This document shows, in pieces, positions 35,431 through 48,933 of a DNA stretch of 64,000 bases. Source of the DNA: Aphis gossypii (lineage: Eukaryota > Arthropoda > Insecta > Hemiptera > Aphididae); NCBI RefSeq assembly GCF_020184175.1, contig NC_065533.1, positions 9,012,695 to 9,076,694 on the forward strand. Reading direction: 5' to 3'. The position numbers were made by a program, and so were the translations under genes. The first letter of the stretch is position 1. Every line of letters begins with the position of its first letter. The notes below the pieces were generated by a model, which saw only the letters and a program-made list of their open reading frames with translations, was not told the origin of the DNA and did not search any database.

Positions 35431-38400
35431 ACATTCGAAACATTAAAAATTAGAAACCTATAAATACCTAAAATTGTTTTGTTTCTTTTCACCTCGAAAT
35501 TGTTTTTTTTTTTTTTTAAAGACAACCCGTCTAAAAGATACTTTTGGAACGTAATGTTTGCATCGTGTCATTGAAACTTATAAATAGTCCACTGGGGTAA
35601 TTGCGACGATAAAACCAATTTTTTAAGAATATTCTTGTAATCTTGTCAAACTACGAAAAAAATACTCATTAATCTTCGATGGCGTATATGTTAACGCCGA
35701 GAATTTTCAAACTACCTACAGCTATTTACACTTTATTTGGTAAGTAATATACTCTGTAAGTATAAATGTATAATTAATATTCCTATAAGTAATAATATTT
35801 CAATAAATTAATGTATTTATGAGTGTTCACACGGACTGGGAGAGTATATTCCTTCATGAATTATTTTTATAATCTCAAATAACTGGTACTTTTGATATTA
35901 GAGTGTTTTTCACGCATATGCTATTTGAAGCTTCAATAAACGAACTGTACCTATTACGATTTACGATATGATCGTCATAATTTTTATCGATATCAATATA
36001 ATATACTGTATAAGCGTTGAAATCTAATGATCAATTAATGACGCATCATGTAACGTTAAAGCAACGAGATAATTTATATTGATTTTTTTTTCAGTAATTA
36101 TTAATTATTTTTTATCAATAACACACACATTACAAGAAAAAATTATAACAAAAACATGTTTGTCTAATAAAAATGTAGCTACATGATTTATGATGATATT
36201 AAATTATATTTTAATATTATTTATTTTACTTAAATTTTATATTTGTATTTTATTTAATCGTCGATGATTCTGAGGCATAGATTTTGTTAGGCAAGAGTAG
36301 ATATATTTTATAACAGTAAAAATATTCTTAGCTACAAACACCATCTGTTTGCTATAGATCTTCGTATTTACCCTTTTACTCGGCCTTCTAATTTTGATTT
36401 TTACCCAAACATTAAAAATGTGTATACTTATATAATATATGTATAATAATATTATATATAATATATACGTAAAAAACAGTTGTTGATGTTCCAGTTTTCA
36501 CGAGTGAGACAATCGAACATTTTTCTAAATTTTTATCAAATTATTCCAAATACTCTCTTCCCTATGAATATCTTAGAATTCTTTCTATTTTTGGAGAAAG
36601 CAGGAAGGGAGGGCGCGTATATTGATTGTTTCTTTTTTTCAATAAGGCAATTGAATATTTTTGAGTTTTTTTCATCGGAGTTTGAAATGCGGCTCGTCAC
36701 GTCACCTTTTTTTATTTTGTTTCCGAATTCTAGTTATCATTCTGTGTTCAAATAGTTCAAGTTGGTAGGAGATCGATGTACAGTTATACGATATTTGATA
36801 TATATAAAACAAAATACATGCAATGACGGTAGAACCATTTATACATCAGAAAATAAAAACCATCAATGATAGATACAATAAAATGTAAAGATATATAATA
36901 TAGTTGGTTTATAGCTGAACTAAATAGTATCTATACATGGTAATATAACTAGTAAAAATATATAAATAAATGCATCACTTCGGCAAAGCTTGGTTAACTT
37001 CATCAAATATATATTTTATTTTATGTACATTATACGGATATAAACCTTTTATTTCTATAAAATTACAAATATGAAATAGTAGATTATGAAATGACTAATG
37101 ATATAACTTTATTACGGATATATGATTCTTTCTTTTTGTATCTAAGATTATAAGATAAACATAATAAATCATGACTCGTTCACCGATTGCATGAAAGGAT
37201 AGCCACTATTTACGAAAGGAACAAAACACATTCACTATCATTATATTTTTACGTATAATAGTAAATCAGAACGTATTTTATGGTTAAAATATTGGTCTCT
37301 TAATAATATATGACTCACTGTCTCACTGTATGTATGTATTGCCGTAGAGACGACGGATAGCTAAAAAATGAATTTGTTTCAATGCCTTCAAAGAGAGAGG
37401 TTATAGTCTTTGGAAGTTCAAATTCCTTTAGTTAACGTCACCTGTCACCCATTGATTAGTAAGACATTATTTCTTTAGTGCGTGGACACTGGACACCACC
37501 TGTCCTGTCAATATCAAGTCACTTGTATTAAGTCTTCCGACATCGCGTCTTCCCGCCGACGCCTGTCTGTCTTTTTTATGACCAATAATTAGTGTATTTC
37601 ATTTTTTCACATACTTAAAGATTATGCATGGTTGCTTAGTGTATTTTACCTATATAACAATTGCAACTAGAATTCCATGATTCTATGACATGCTGTCGGC
37701 TTGCATAAAGGTAAGAATTTATTTGTGTCAATCTTATAATAGAGATGCACAATGAGTTGTGCGGCGCTCTTAATTAATTCTCGAACTTAAAACCACAGAT
37801 CTCTTCAAACTTCTAGAGAAAAGTGATAGCGTAATTTCTCTATCTAATTAAATCGTCAACTGTTATTGTTTATTGAAATTAATTTAAGACTTACGTGATT
37901 ACAAGTAGTACTATTTACATACTATACACTATAGGTACAGTGTACTTAATGTACGTATGTTGTTATCTAATATTATTTTTCATCGTCGACTGTATAGTAG
38001 GGAAACTTATAATAGTTGGTTGTATTAGTGGTTAATCATAAGACATAACTTAAACTAAATCAATATTTTTGGAGATTATATGGTAACAAATATTTACTTG
38101 CAGACACTGACTGAGGAATATATATAATATTTACATTAGAAGTTCAATCAGCACCGATGTCACGAATTGCGATTACTTGTCAAAATATTTTGTTATGTTT
38201 CCCAATAATGTAGTTTGTCATGAAAAATGGATCATGAAGCAAACACTGTAGTAATTGAGTAGGTATAATTATTACAAGAAAAAATCATTGATCGTAACAA
38301 TATTATTCTTTATTTTTGACTCTAGTAATAAGTGGCGTATCAAAACATTTGAATAGAGTATAGTATTTTTGAAATTTTTTATGGTTGGAATATAATAGAT

Positions 38401-38618
38401 TTTTTACCATATACCAACATATATGTCGTCTAATATATTTAATAAATATTTAGTATGTATTTAAAACGAATATGAATACGAATACGTTTTTGATATAATA
38501 ATTGAATTTTTCGAAAATGTTATAATAATAACTTATTAATTCCTAGTTTATAATATTGCCACAACTACTGTTAGGTATAGGCTATTACTGAGGTATGTAA
38601 GTAGGTATAAAATATAAT
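35431..38618. other. AT-rich intergenic DNA
   Basis: No gene recognised. The plus ORF at 36480-36755 is Phe/Ile-rich noise. A less AT-rich patch at 37430-37575 has a minus-strand ATGTCGGAAGAC in good context but only 9 codons before a stop. Confidence 0.5.
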
Positions 38619-39300
38619 TCATATGTTATTGAGACGAATTAAGAGATCTGTTGCACATGCGCGAAACACTGGAATGACAAAACTACTGAGTCGGTGATGT
38701 GTTTCGCCGACGGAATGTCCGCACAGATTGGATCTGCGGAAGCCTGCAGTGTGTAAAAGAGCACAAACAAAACGAAACGCATCGCACACATTCGAAAGAA
38801 ACCGTTGAACCTGCGGACGAGGACGACGGCAGTCGAAAACAGAAATATTTCTCTTGCACGCCGCCATCCACCGTCCTATCGAACGAATATCAATAATGTG
38901 TATATAATATTACTTGTACCTAACCCACCTATGTATAATATAGTATACTACATGTACCTAAATAATGATGCGACGCATATAAACGGCGAACGAAACAATA
39001 TATAATAGGTGTAATATGCTGGGCTGCCAACTGGAAACGATGGTTGGCAACCGGTAGAAATAAGTAATAACACAACACATAATATACAAACCATAACGTA
39101 ACAATGCCTATCTAATATTATTAATATTTAATAATAATCATAATCATAATATATTATTATCTCAATATCAAGCGACGTGTATTGTAGTATCTACCTACTA
39201 TCTAGTACTTATATAATGAAGAACTACAGCTAGCGGAGTGCAGGACGCAGGTATATTGTGCGAACCACGGTGGCGGCGACATTTGTCTGTTTGGCTTTAA
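38619..39300. promoter_or_regulatory. GC-elevated, stop-poor island
   Basis: At 38619-38896 three frames over both strands are open: plus 38690-38896 (no ATG; TDWICGSLQCVKEHKQNE...), minus 38867-38619 (ATG GCG GCG, MAACKRNISVFDCRRPRPQ...) and a second minus frame. Both-strand openness points to base composition. A second CpG patch is at 39225-39300. Possible promoter or first exon; no protein recognised. Confidence 0.28.
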
Positions 39301-42300
39301 TATTTAACAGGAGGCACACTTTAATGATACGCCATGATAATGATTATCTAATATATTATTGATATACAACAATAATAATATAAGTATATATAATTATTAT
39401 TAGTAGGTAGCCATTATAGAGGGTTAAGGGGGTGTTGTGTATTCGCCACTTTTCACGCTTTGGTCACTATATAATAATACCGTATTCATATTGCTAATAA
39501 ATTAATAGCTATTTACAGATATGGCGTGTTCCGTCAAAAACCAGCTAGTATAGAAAAAAACAATTTCTTTTTACAAAACAAAGTACCTACATTTTGTACG
39601 ATATTTTTGCAATGGGGTAACTTTGAGATTTTTAGAACGATTTTGAATTAAAATAAGTATTATTTGTTTTTTTTTTAACATAGATCCAATATAATATTAT
39701 TACGATATGAAGTCGTATTGAATATATTTTGTGAATAATTCTGTCAAGTATTTACCATGCAAACATTATAATATATTACTTACACATACATTACTATAAT
39801 ATTGTAAAACACTGTTCCTGTACGACAGGTTCGTTTCGGACAGGGGGAATGGGATGTAAAGTAGTAATAATAATAACGAAAAGAACTTGCGACAATAATA
39901 ATAAAATGTAATATAACGATGCCACTTCCCAAGGTTCACGCAAGGTCAACGAAAATCGTCTCCCCACCGCAAGCCGTCACTGTCGACAACTATATAATAT
40001 ACACGCACACATACGCACTTAGGTTAAATAATTTATTTATATGTACCTATATGTACCTATACACAACGAATTATGTGGAATAATAGGTATACAACGATAT
40101 TAGGTATTTATTTATAAATAAATTTAAGTACAGAGCGTTATTTGTATATGCTATACTTTAGAGTTTAGACACACGCGTCATTATCATCCAATGCTGACTT
40201 TACGATTGGCAAATTGCAATGTAGGTATATAATATATCTATTTGTAAATAAAATAAAATATAATGTATATCTAGTACCTATATATGCATTAAACTGTGTA
40301 GAAAATACATTGGCCTACCAACCAACAGACCTAACTTATCTATGTATATTTGTATGTGACATGTGTGTGTGTGTGTGTGCTGTGTGTTATTGCTTGCCTA
40401 TATATAATATATTATGTACCGCGCGAATACTGTTAAACGTGCACCACGCCATCACGCAGTGCGCGTGCATGTGAGCAGTGTTAATAAATCGATTTAGCCT
40501 TCGTCCAGTTCTTTTCCTGGTGAAAAAAAATCGTTTTGCAGTAATAACGAGACGACGGGACGATGTAAATACCGACTCAAATGTATATAATACATATTAT
40601 TATTTATATATAATACTTAATAATAGGTATACTGCATTACATAATTATGTCGTATATGAGAACAATTTATTATATTTTATAATACATACGATTCAATAAC
40701 ATTATCCTAGACAAACGACTTTGTGGAAGTCACTTCGCCGTGGGCCAAAAATTAGGCACTATATAGATTATTATAATAACAATATTATCGTTATTATTAT
40801 TATTACGGCGTAAAATTTCACTTGCGACGACCACGCAACGCAATAACTCGACTATATAGGTAGTATATATATTGTATTTGTGTGTACCTATAATACATCG
40901 CGACTAGGTATACAGTATACACAGCACACATTATATGTAAGTATGAAATACATTATAGCTGGTTAATATATATATATATATATATATAAATATCTACTTT
41001 ACTCGGAGTGTATGTATGTTACTATTAATCGATTAAGCCCATATAGTCGTGTATATCTTTGAAGTTTTAGAATTATTGCCTATAGGTTATACAGCTTAAG
41101 TATGTATACATGCCGCTATACATGACATTATTGAACACAGGGCTTGAATTTGTGTGCGGTTGCATTTTTTCACGATTGAATACGTACTCCGTGTAATGTA
41201 CTAATGTAGCTTATAAGTATAAGCGAAAAATACGTTTTAATACGCTGTATAGAAAAAATACCCGTGTATTTTTAGGAAATATTGACACATTTAACGATCC
41301 TAGACAGAAAGAAAACCAAATAAGTAAAACGATGAGAAATTCTTTAAAAAAAAAAAATATGTCCACGCGCGTTTAATGTGGTTGTATATTTTTTACAATT
41401 GTTATATTAATTTGTTCAAGATTTATAAGTATAATTGCTCAATATAAAAATTAATAAAACATGACAAAAATCTTTCTTTTTTTATATAAAAATTAAACAA
41501 AATATAACACTGACTTAAATTTAGAGCACGCGAACATATTTTATGAGTATGTTCATGGTTTTATTTTTAAATTTAAATTCCTGTTGTATAATACTATTCT
41601 TATTACCCTGTTGTAATCCGTATCAATTATATCGTATGCGTTAATATGCCTATACTATAGCTATATGTAGTAGACATCGTATTATTTGATAAAATCCTTC
41701 CTACTTTTTTTAACTATAAACAAAATATAATATCAATATGTAATTTTCAGTATCGGACACAAGATATAAAATACGATTTGATTTTTAGCTATTTATTCAG
41801 AATTTAAATTCACGATAAACCCTATTCGTATGCATAATGTACAATGTACTCGTATATGACTTATATCCTAAGCCCTATAGGCTATAAGGTATCCTTTACT
41901 AAGCTGCGAACCGAATATCTTTGCAGGATCCTCACTGATTGAGCGATCGTATTTTTCAGGTTGAATTTATTTTTGCTAAAACATTGCAATTATTATTTAA
42001 TTAAATAAATACCTATAAAAAAGGTCGAAATATTTTAAAAATTATTTTGTCAAATAAATGATTTTATGATTATTTAGTGAAAATTTCAAGTTTTTCCGGT
42101 TATTCATTTTTATCAATAATAACGCGTTTTTACAGTTCCAAAATGTGATGATGAACAGAAAAAATTTGAATTTGAAGTGCAACCAAAAAGATTAAATATT
42201 GATTGTAAAACAAAAGCTTTATAATAATATATAATTACAATAATATACGTTGATTAACCGTTATGGATAAGTTTTATTTGTTGACTCCAAAGTGGCAAAG

Positions 42301-42402
42301 TTGTATCTTTGCGATAAAATACAGAACAAAACCGCATACCTTTGGTAGGTTAATACCATACTCATTTAATAGGTAGATTAAAACCGCATAATTTTTAAAA
42401 TT
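39301..42402. other. AT-rich intergenic DNA
   Basis: No supported gene. Holds the motif AATGGGGTAACTTTGA (39611), a (TA)n run at 40966-40988 and a (TG)n run near 40363-40378. ORFs at plus 40214-40474 and 40478-40699 are low-complexity. Confidence 0.5.
40966..40988. repeat. (TA)n microsatellite
   Basis: About eleven TA units. Confidence 0.9.
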
Positions 42403-42987
42403 GTTGTATCTAAAAACCACACACTTTTAATTTCGACCCCAAAAAGGTCAATAGACGAAAATCGCATACTTTAAAATGTATATGCGTATGTATACTTTAT
42501 AATTTATAATTTGTTTAAACAAAATAAACGTATAGACGAGTATTCTAATTTAAAAATAATGTACTATCTGAATCAGCTCTAAATTTCCTATACCCACTTA
42601 AAATTGTCAAGTAATATACTCTTGCCCTTTTTATTACTATCGATAATTTTAAAATACATTATATCTGATTAATAATATTTGAATAAAAATGCAAAAAATC
42701 ACTTACGTTTTAACCACTATATTATTATATACCTATATATGCAATAATACGGACTAGAGTGTCTTAATAAAGTCTTAAAACGTGTTAGCATGGTTATTGC
42801 AGTAACTATATCTTATAATCTTATTTTATATTATCCGTTAGGTAACACTAAGAATAGTGTGCGGTTTTAACCACTACCTATAAGTTTGAGGTATTTTGTT
42901 ACACAGTGACCGATAATCTTGCGATTTATGTCTGTCGATCACCTTTTCCGGGTCGAAACCAAAAGTGTGCGGTTTTCGGATGCAACC
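42403..42987. repeat. Foldback-like inverted repeat with AAAACCGCACAC motifs
   Basis: The left arm (about 42403-42467) reads GTTGTATCTAAAAACCACAC, then CTTTTAATTTCGACCCC. The right arm, reverse-complemented from 42987, reads GTTGCATCCGAAAACCGCAC, then CTTTTGGTTTCGACCCG; both continue into AAAGGT, GACA/GACG and AATCGCA. Extra AAAACCGCATA copies lie at 42328 and 42380, and AAAACCGCACAC (inverted) at 42855. About 450 bp separates the arms. No open frame. Likely a degraded foldback or MITE element. Confidence 0.65.
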
Positions 42988-45900
42988 GTTTTACTACGTA
43001 TTAAGTTCTTCAATTGTCATTAAAAGAAAAATGTTTATTACGTATTAATATATATTATACTATATTGGTAAAATAAATAATACATCACACTATAACCTCC
43101 TTAAGGCAGTCTCATTTGAACAAGAAAAACAACGTCCATAATACAATTCGGATGGTTCGTTATTTGCTAGGTTAGATCACGTAAATTACCTACTAAAATA
43201 TAATTATTATATTTATAATACTCTCCTGGCACCTACATAAAAACATATAGCGGAACCAATCGTCTATTTAAATGCTTCCGTTATCAGGAAGTGTATGCAA
43301 ATACATTATAGTATGGTGTATAATTGATCACTGATTAGTCGCTAACATTTGTATAAAAAATAAAAATAATAAGAATTTTACATAGGCGTTATCATAAATT
43401 CTGATTAGGTATCTCTTATTACAAAGTTATTATTTAATTACTTACTTAACTAATTCTTATTGCAATACATACCTACGTACGCGTAATATTTAATTTAAAC
43501 TGTTAACCTTCAAGAGTATTCATGACTTGCTAAAAATGTGTACCTACCTATTTAGTCAATATGCTAATTCATACATCTGTTACAACGCAAACTCTAAATA
43601 AAACATTAATTGTCGTAAGTGTTCTTATATACTAATGTAATGTAAGTACTTCATTACTTCAATATAGTTTAAGTATGACAAGTCATTGAACGCTAAACAA
43701 ATGTTTATTATTTAATTATTGACCTAGCAATGAAACCATTGAGACCATACTTTAATCAAATAACGATTAAAATGGTTTTATTAAAATAATTATTATGTTT
43801 TCAAAAATTATATAATTACACGTATGGTGACGTATAGGTATTAGGTAGTAACGTAGTAGTGTGAGTTGACCTAGTCGTTTTATCTTGAAATTTGATAATT
43901 TGAATAAAACCTAGTCTCCTACAATGATTATAATGGCTACAATATTATAGTGATCACAGTGGTATTTTAATCTTATTGTCTCTCACAGATAAACTCGGAA
44001 ATTGTTTATGATAAGATATCAAAAAGTTTAAAAGTAAGAAGTTATTTAATACATTGTATTTTATATAGTTGATAATCTCAGAAATTTGAGAAGTTTGAAA
44101 ATGTCTAATGTGTTAAAATATACACTCTCATTAATTACACCTGATCAAACCACTGGAAACATAAATATAAGTTGATCGAGGTGATTTGGGGTAGATAGGA
44201 TGCATATAACATAGACATTACTTCATTAGTCTCGAATAGACTAATGATGATAAATCAGTGTATTGCATTTTATAATTTAGTTTACAAAATCTACAGCATA
44301 TTATCTAAATAACATCGTTATTGAATACGGAGTACCTATAGAATACCTGATATAAATAATTGTACATTCCATGCCTGCTTTCCGAATAAATAATAAATAA
44401 TAATACATAATATTATTGATATCTTCAAGACTTAATAATGTTTATAATAACTTACATGTAATACGTATAATTTTCTAAATTTAAGGAATTCTTTCGTTTT
44501 TGGGATAACTTTACTTAACTATATAGTTAATATTAACTTAATAATTAATAACTAGTTACTTTAAATCAAATATAAGTTCTGTTGATTTTTAAATAATTAA
44601 ATACAATAAAATGATTATTGATGATACATTAAGGAAATTAAAAATATAATTCTTAAATTTATTTCTTGTTGCCATTAGCCGAAATGGTTCTATAAAAATA
44701 TCTTAGTTGTTTACCTTATAGACATACATTTTAATCTATCAATTGGCTATTTATATAAATACCTACATAAGAAATAACTAAACTTAATTGTAAGTTAATT
44801 GTTGGTTAGTGGTTACTATGTAACTATTAATTTAGTTTAAATGAGCTAGTTAACTATTAACTTTAAACTTTTTCTATTTTTTCTATTTTTTTTTTTTTTT
44901 TTTTTATTAATTTGACGCTTATCCCAGTTAAAAACATTTATCATCTATTTCCTAAAATATGACAATATTATGTACTTTAAACGAAACCTAAATCTATAAA
45001 TTAAATACCAAATTTTTAATAGTTAGGCATCCCCATTAAATTATACCTATAGGTTATGACTAGGTGTTTGACAAGGAAAACACTTATTATAGTAAATTTA
45101 TAAAACAAACAATAACTCTCGTTTTGGTTTTAGTTAAAAGTTATTAATTTATTATTATTATTTTTTTAATCAGTTTTCTAACAAACATCAGATTTATGAA
45201 TGTACGATAGGTACATTGATATCGATAGATGTTAGTTGGTAGAATGTCTTTTAGTGACATTTGAAATGAACTAGAAAATTAAGTATACATTTAATGAATT
45301 ATAATGTTCATTAACGATTCACTATTTTGTAAATGTTGAAATAAATTGTAAAACCACAAAGTTTCAATAATAAAAAAAAAAAAAATACATTCATCACTCC
45401 GTTCAGAATCTAAAACGATTCACTATAAATTCACTTATCCAGATTTAAACAAAAATAATTCAAATTTTCGATGTGTAGAGTTGTATGGATTAACATACTG
45501 CAGTGATTAATTAAGAGCTGTGCATAGTTAGAAAGAACTAGGCTTATTTTATAAATGAAGTGTTATCTCACGAAAAAATTTTATCGAAATTAATTAAATT
45601 TTTATGTATTAAAAATTATCATATTTCATCATTATCCATTAAAATAATTGATAATTATACGAAGTTAAAATATAAAATGTTAATTAATTTACTACCGATG
45701 CCCAACATAATTTACATTTTCTTGATAATAGAAATAATATTTATTTTATTTTATACTAGTTGAATGATCTTGCAGGGAGTTTTCTGTGACTTAAAATACA
45801 AAAATTAAAAAATTTACTTCGATATGTATATTCTTAGGTAAGTACAGGAATAATTAATTAATTAGTATGTACCCATCGCCTGACGTTTATGTCGGTACCC

Positions 45901-48065
45901 ATTGGCCATTTTAGAACAATAAATATGATATACTTCGTTGCAGATTACATACAATATACAAATTTACACAAACAAACATCGATTTTTATTATTATAGAAT
46001 AGGTATATAGATGATATAGTTTAAAATATAACTTGATTATTTATATCATTTACTTTTAAATTCGTAATCCTAAGCAAAATATTTATCATAAAATTATTAA
46101 AATTTGAATTTCGAACGAGTACCTAGTTACTTACTTGGGTATAATTTTATAAATATTTAAAATTGAATGAGCATAGAAATATGCTAAAAAAATTGTGCTC
46201 ACTAGTTCATTTATTATCTAAACTTTAATACGTATAACTAAGTAACTCGTTCAAAATTTAAATTTTATGTATTGAAATCTTTAAAAAATATATGCTAAGT
46301 TAAATGAAATGAGATGAGTTAGATTTGTTTTAAAAAATAGGAAAATTTAAGTATTATTATGAAAAAAAAAATAGAAATATTTTTAAAAACGTTCATATTA
46401 TAATTAAAATGATGATAATTTAAATAATTAATTTTTAATGTTAGAACCCTAAATAGGTATGTATAATTATATAATTTAAAGTGGTCTGAAATTCAAACGT
46501 TACATGAATTTTAAACTTAAAATATTTGGTTTAGGTTTTAAAAACTCATCATTGGATACACGCAGTATATATATTTATACAAAATACAAAAATATTAATG
46601 ATTAACACATAGTTTAGTAATAAAATATTAAACTATTTGAATATTTTGTGTAAATATTTTAAATATTAACGAAAAACGTAGTCATGTAGGTAGATATTTA
46701 ACAATGTAAAGTAATGTTTTAATTGAATAACTAACATTAATTAAGAAGTGGATGTATTTTAAATGTATTAACTTCTTATTATAATATGTATATTGTATAC
46801 TATAACTAATAAGTGATATTCACTGTTGAGTAAATTTTTAAATGGAACGTTATTAGTGTATAGTCATACGTGATATTTAGGCTCAATGTGACCAATGTTT
46901 ATTGATAAGAACTAAGAAGGCCGTTATTCAGTACACGCTAAGCGTTATCAGATCAAACGAAAAGATACAAATATTTTAAGCATTTAAATCAAGTGAGGAG
47001 AATGTGAGATTAATTAAAATACAATGCATAAACAATATAATTAACACAATTTTAAATACATTATTATAGTATAATACCTATAAGCCATTTTTTTAATTTT
47101 TTTTTTTTTTAAGAACAACGTTATTTTAACACAATAAAATCTATACAAAAATATTATGCCTAAAATTTAAAATTTATGAATTAAGTTAACCTATAATACA
47201 ATCGTTGAATTCGTAATTATCTATGTGAGTTATCTTACTTACCTTACATAAAAATAATTTAAAGTATATTTTATAACTAATAAAAATAAAGCTCAAAAAA
47301 AAAATAATATAAATTATTAGAATATGATTACTTTCAATAGATATCTAATTTTTTATGAGAAAGTTATAGGTATTTATTATAACATCGATATTACATCATC
47401 TTAATCCATTAGTAATCGATAAATTTATTATTACGAGTGAATATTTATATTTTATTGAAATGAATCAATTTAAATTATAAATGTAAATCTGGAGGTGAGT
47501 GATTAAATACAATTCATAATTTGTCTTTGTATATATATAATATATATATATATAAAGTAATCAGAGTATAAATATAAGTACTTACGAGAACACACGTTTA
47601 AAAATGTGTTATGTATTAAGACATGGCGTGTGAAATGTGAATTATATGGTGTCACACTATAATTATATGTCTTTATAAATAAATAATATAAATTAATAAC
47701 AACAATATTCCTATTTCGTATTTATAGCATTATGATTTCAGCTAAGAGCTCGCTGCTGTTTAGTGGCATTTACGTAATTCTATGTCGGTGATATATCAAA
47801 TCACAAAGACCAAAAGTTCAAATAGTATCAGATGAGAAAAAAAATTTACTATCGTTGAATTTCTTCTTGAATGAAATTTATATAAGTCGATGAAATAAAA
47901 ATGCGTAACAATTATTTAATAAGGTAGGTCTTAACGCATAACCTATAAATAGTACGATTTGATTTTGTGCTTACGTTAAGAATATCAATATAGGTAACTA
48001 TTTAATATATTATGCTCATCTATTGTACCTATAACACTATAATATGGTATTTATGGTATATAATA
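42988..48065. other. AT-rich intergenic DNA
   Basis: No gene seen; 20-base poly-T at 44886-44905 and the plus ORF 45560-45763 (Ile/Leu/Lys-rich) are the only notable items. Confidence 0.55.
44886..44905. repeat. Poly-T tract
   Basis: About twenty T after two TTTTTCTA units. Confidence 0.9.
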
Positions 48066-48160
48066 GGGTGGCCAGACGTCCTGTATAATACGGGAAAGTA
48101 CCGTAATTCAAAAGTCTATCCCGCGATGTCCCGACATAAGCTTCCGGGAAGCTATAAATC
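48066..48160. mobile_element. Probable truncated DNA-transposon end
   Basis: Begins GGGTGGCCAGACGTCC and is rich in GGGA/TCCCG motifs (GTATAATACGGG, ATCCCGCGATGTCCCG, CTTCCGGGAAG), a style of terminus common on insect DNA transposons. No matching inverted right end was found nearby, so it would be a fragment. GC-rich against its surroundings. Confidence 0.4.
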
Positions 48161-48387
48161 GTCAAGTTTTTTAAAAATATGTCTATTTTCATTCATATAA
48201 AAATATGTTGAGAAAATTACGTAAAAATAAAAAAAATAATAATCATCTATTAAATATCAATATTATGGAGTACATTTTTATCGTGTATTATTATGATTTC
48301 TGAATTTGTAGAATAATATCGTTTTTGCGATTTTTATGTTTCGATTTCGATTATTAGAAAATAAAGTTGTTTTTAGCTTTCGTCGAA

Positions 48388-48495
48388 ATGGATCACAGCT
48401 TGCGTAGAGGCGATGACGACCGTGAAACGAAACGTCACGAAAGACTGGCGATAGGACATAGTACAGTACAATACGTGCAAACTATTTGCACATAA
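48388..48495 (+). CDS. Short ORF (35 aa), unrecognised
   Basis: ATG in a good context (GAAATGG) opens a charged, varied peptide beginning MDHSLRRGDDDRETKRHERL and ending before TAA at 48493. It lies in a small GC-elevated patch about 230 bp after the transposon-like end at 48066 and before the dispersed repeat at 48651, so it could be the 5' coding remnant of a transposon or a chance ORF. A donor-like TAATAG|GTAAAT follows the stop. Confidence 0.18.
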   Translation: MDHSLRRGDDDRETKRHERLAIGHSTVQYVQTICT

Positions 48496-48650
48496 TAGGT
48501 AAATGGTTTCTCTCGCAATGTCTCTATGAAATATTTATAATTTTTATGTTTTGTCAGTTAACTCTAAGCGTTTTGTGTGCAACACTTTCGTCTTTGTATG
48601 CTTTGTAATTTTGTATATCTGTGTAATATCCACGGTATAAAGAATTCCGC

Positions 48651-48933
48651 TGTATACTAATTGAGTTCTTTTACTTGAACGAGAAAAAAATAATGTACCT
48701 ACTGATTCAGTCCTGCGGGTACAAACGAGACATATACTAATCGAATCCGAGGTTAGAAAACTAATAGTACACGAATCGAGTCTGAGGATTATTTTGAGTG
48801 AAATATAAAATCTACTATCTATATTCTATAGAGTCCAGGCACAGCGAAAATTATGTCATGCAGCATTAAAATATGAAGCCGCTTCGTCTGAATGCGCCTT
48901 AATATTATACGTATGGTCATATGGAGACATGAC
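48651..48933. repeat. Dispersed repeat (copy 2, right arm missing)
   Basis: Same family as 11831-12346: starts TGTATACTAATTGAGT, then three diverged units (about 48697-48710, 48735-48750, 48766-48786), the shared GAGGATTATTTTGAGT block and CTGAATGCGCCTTAATAT near the end. The inverted right arm found in copy 1 is not seen after 48933, so this copy is truncated or diverged. Confidence 0.72.

Noticed and set aside
37500..37575. Minus-strand ATGTCGGAAGAC in good context
   Set aside because: Only nine codons before a stop and no good donor within the frame.
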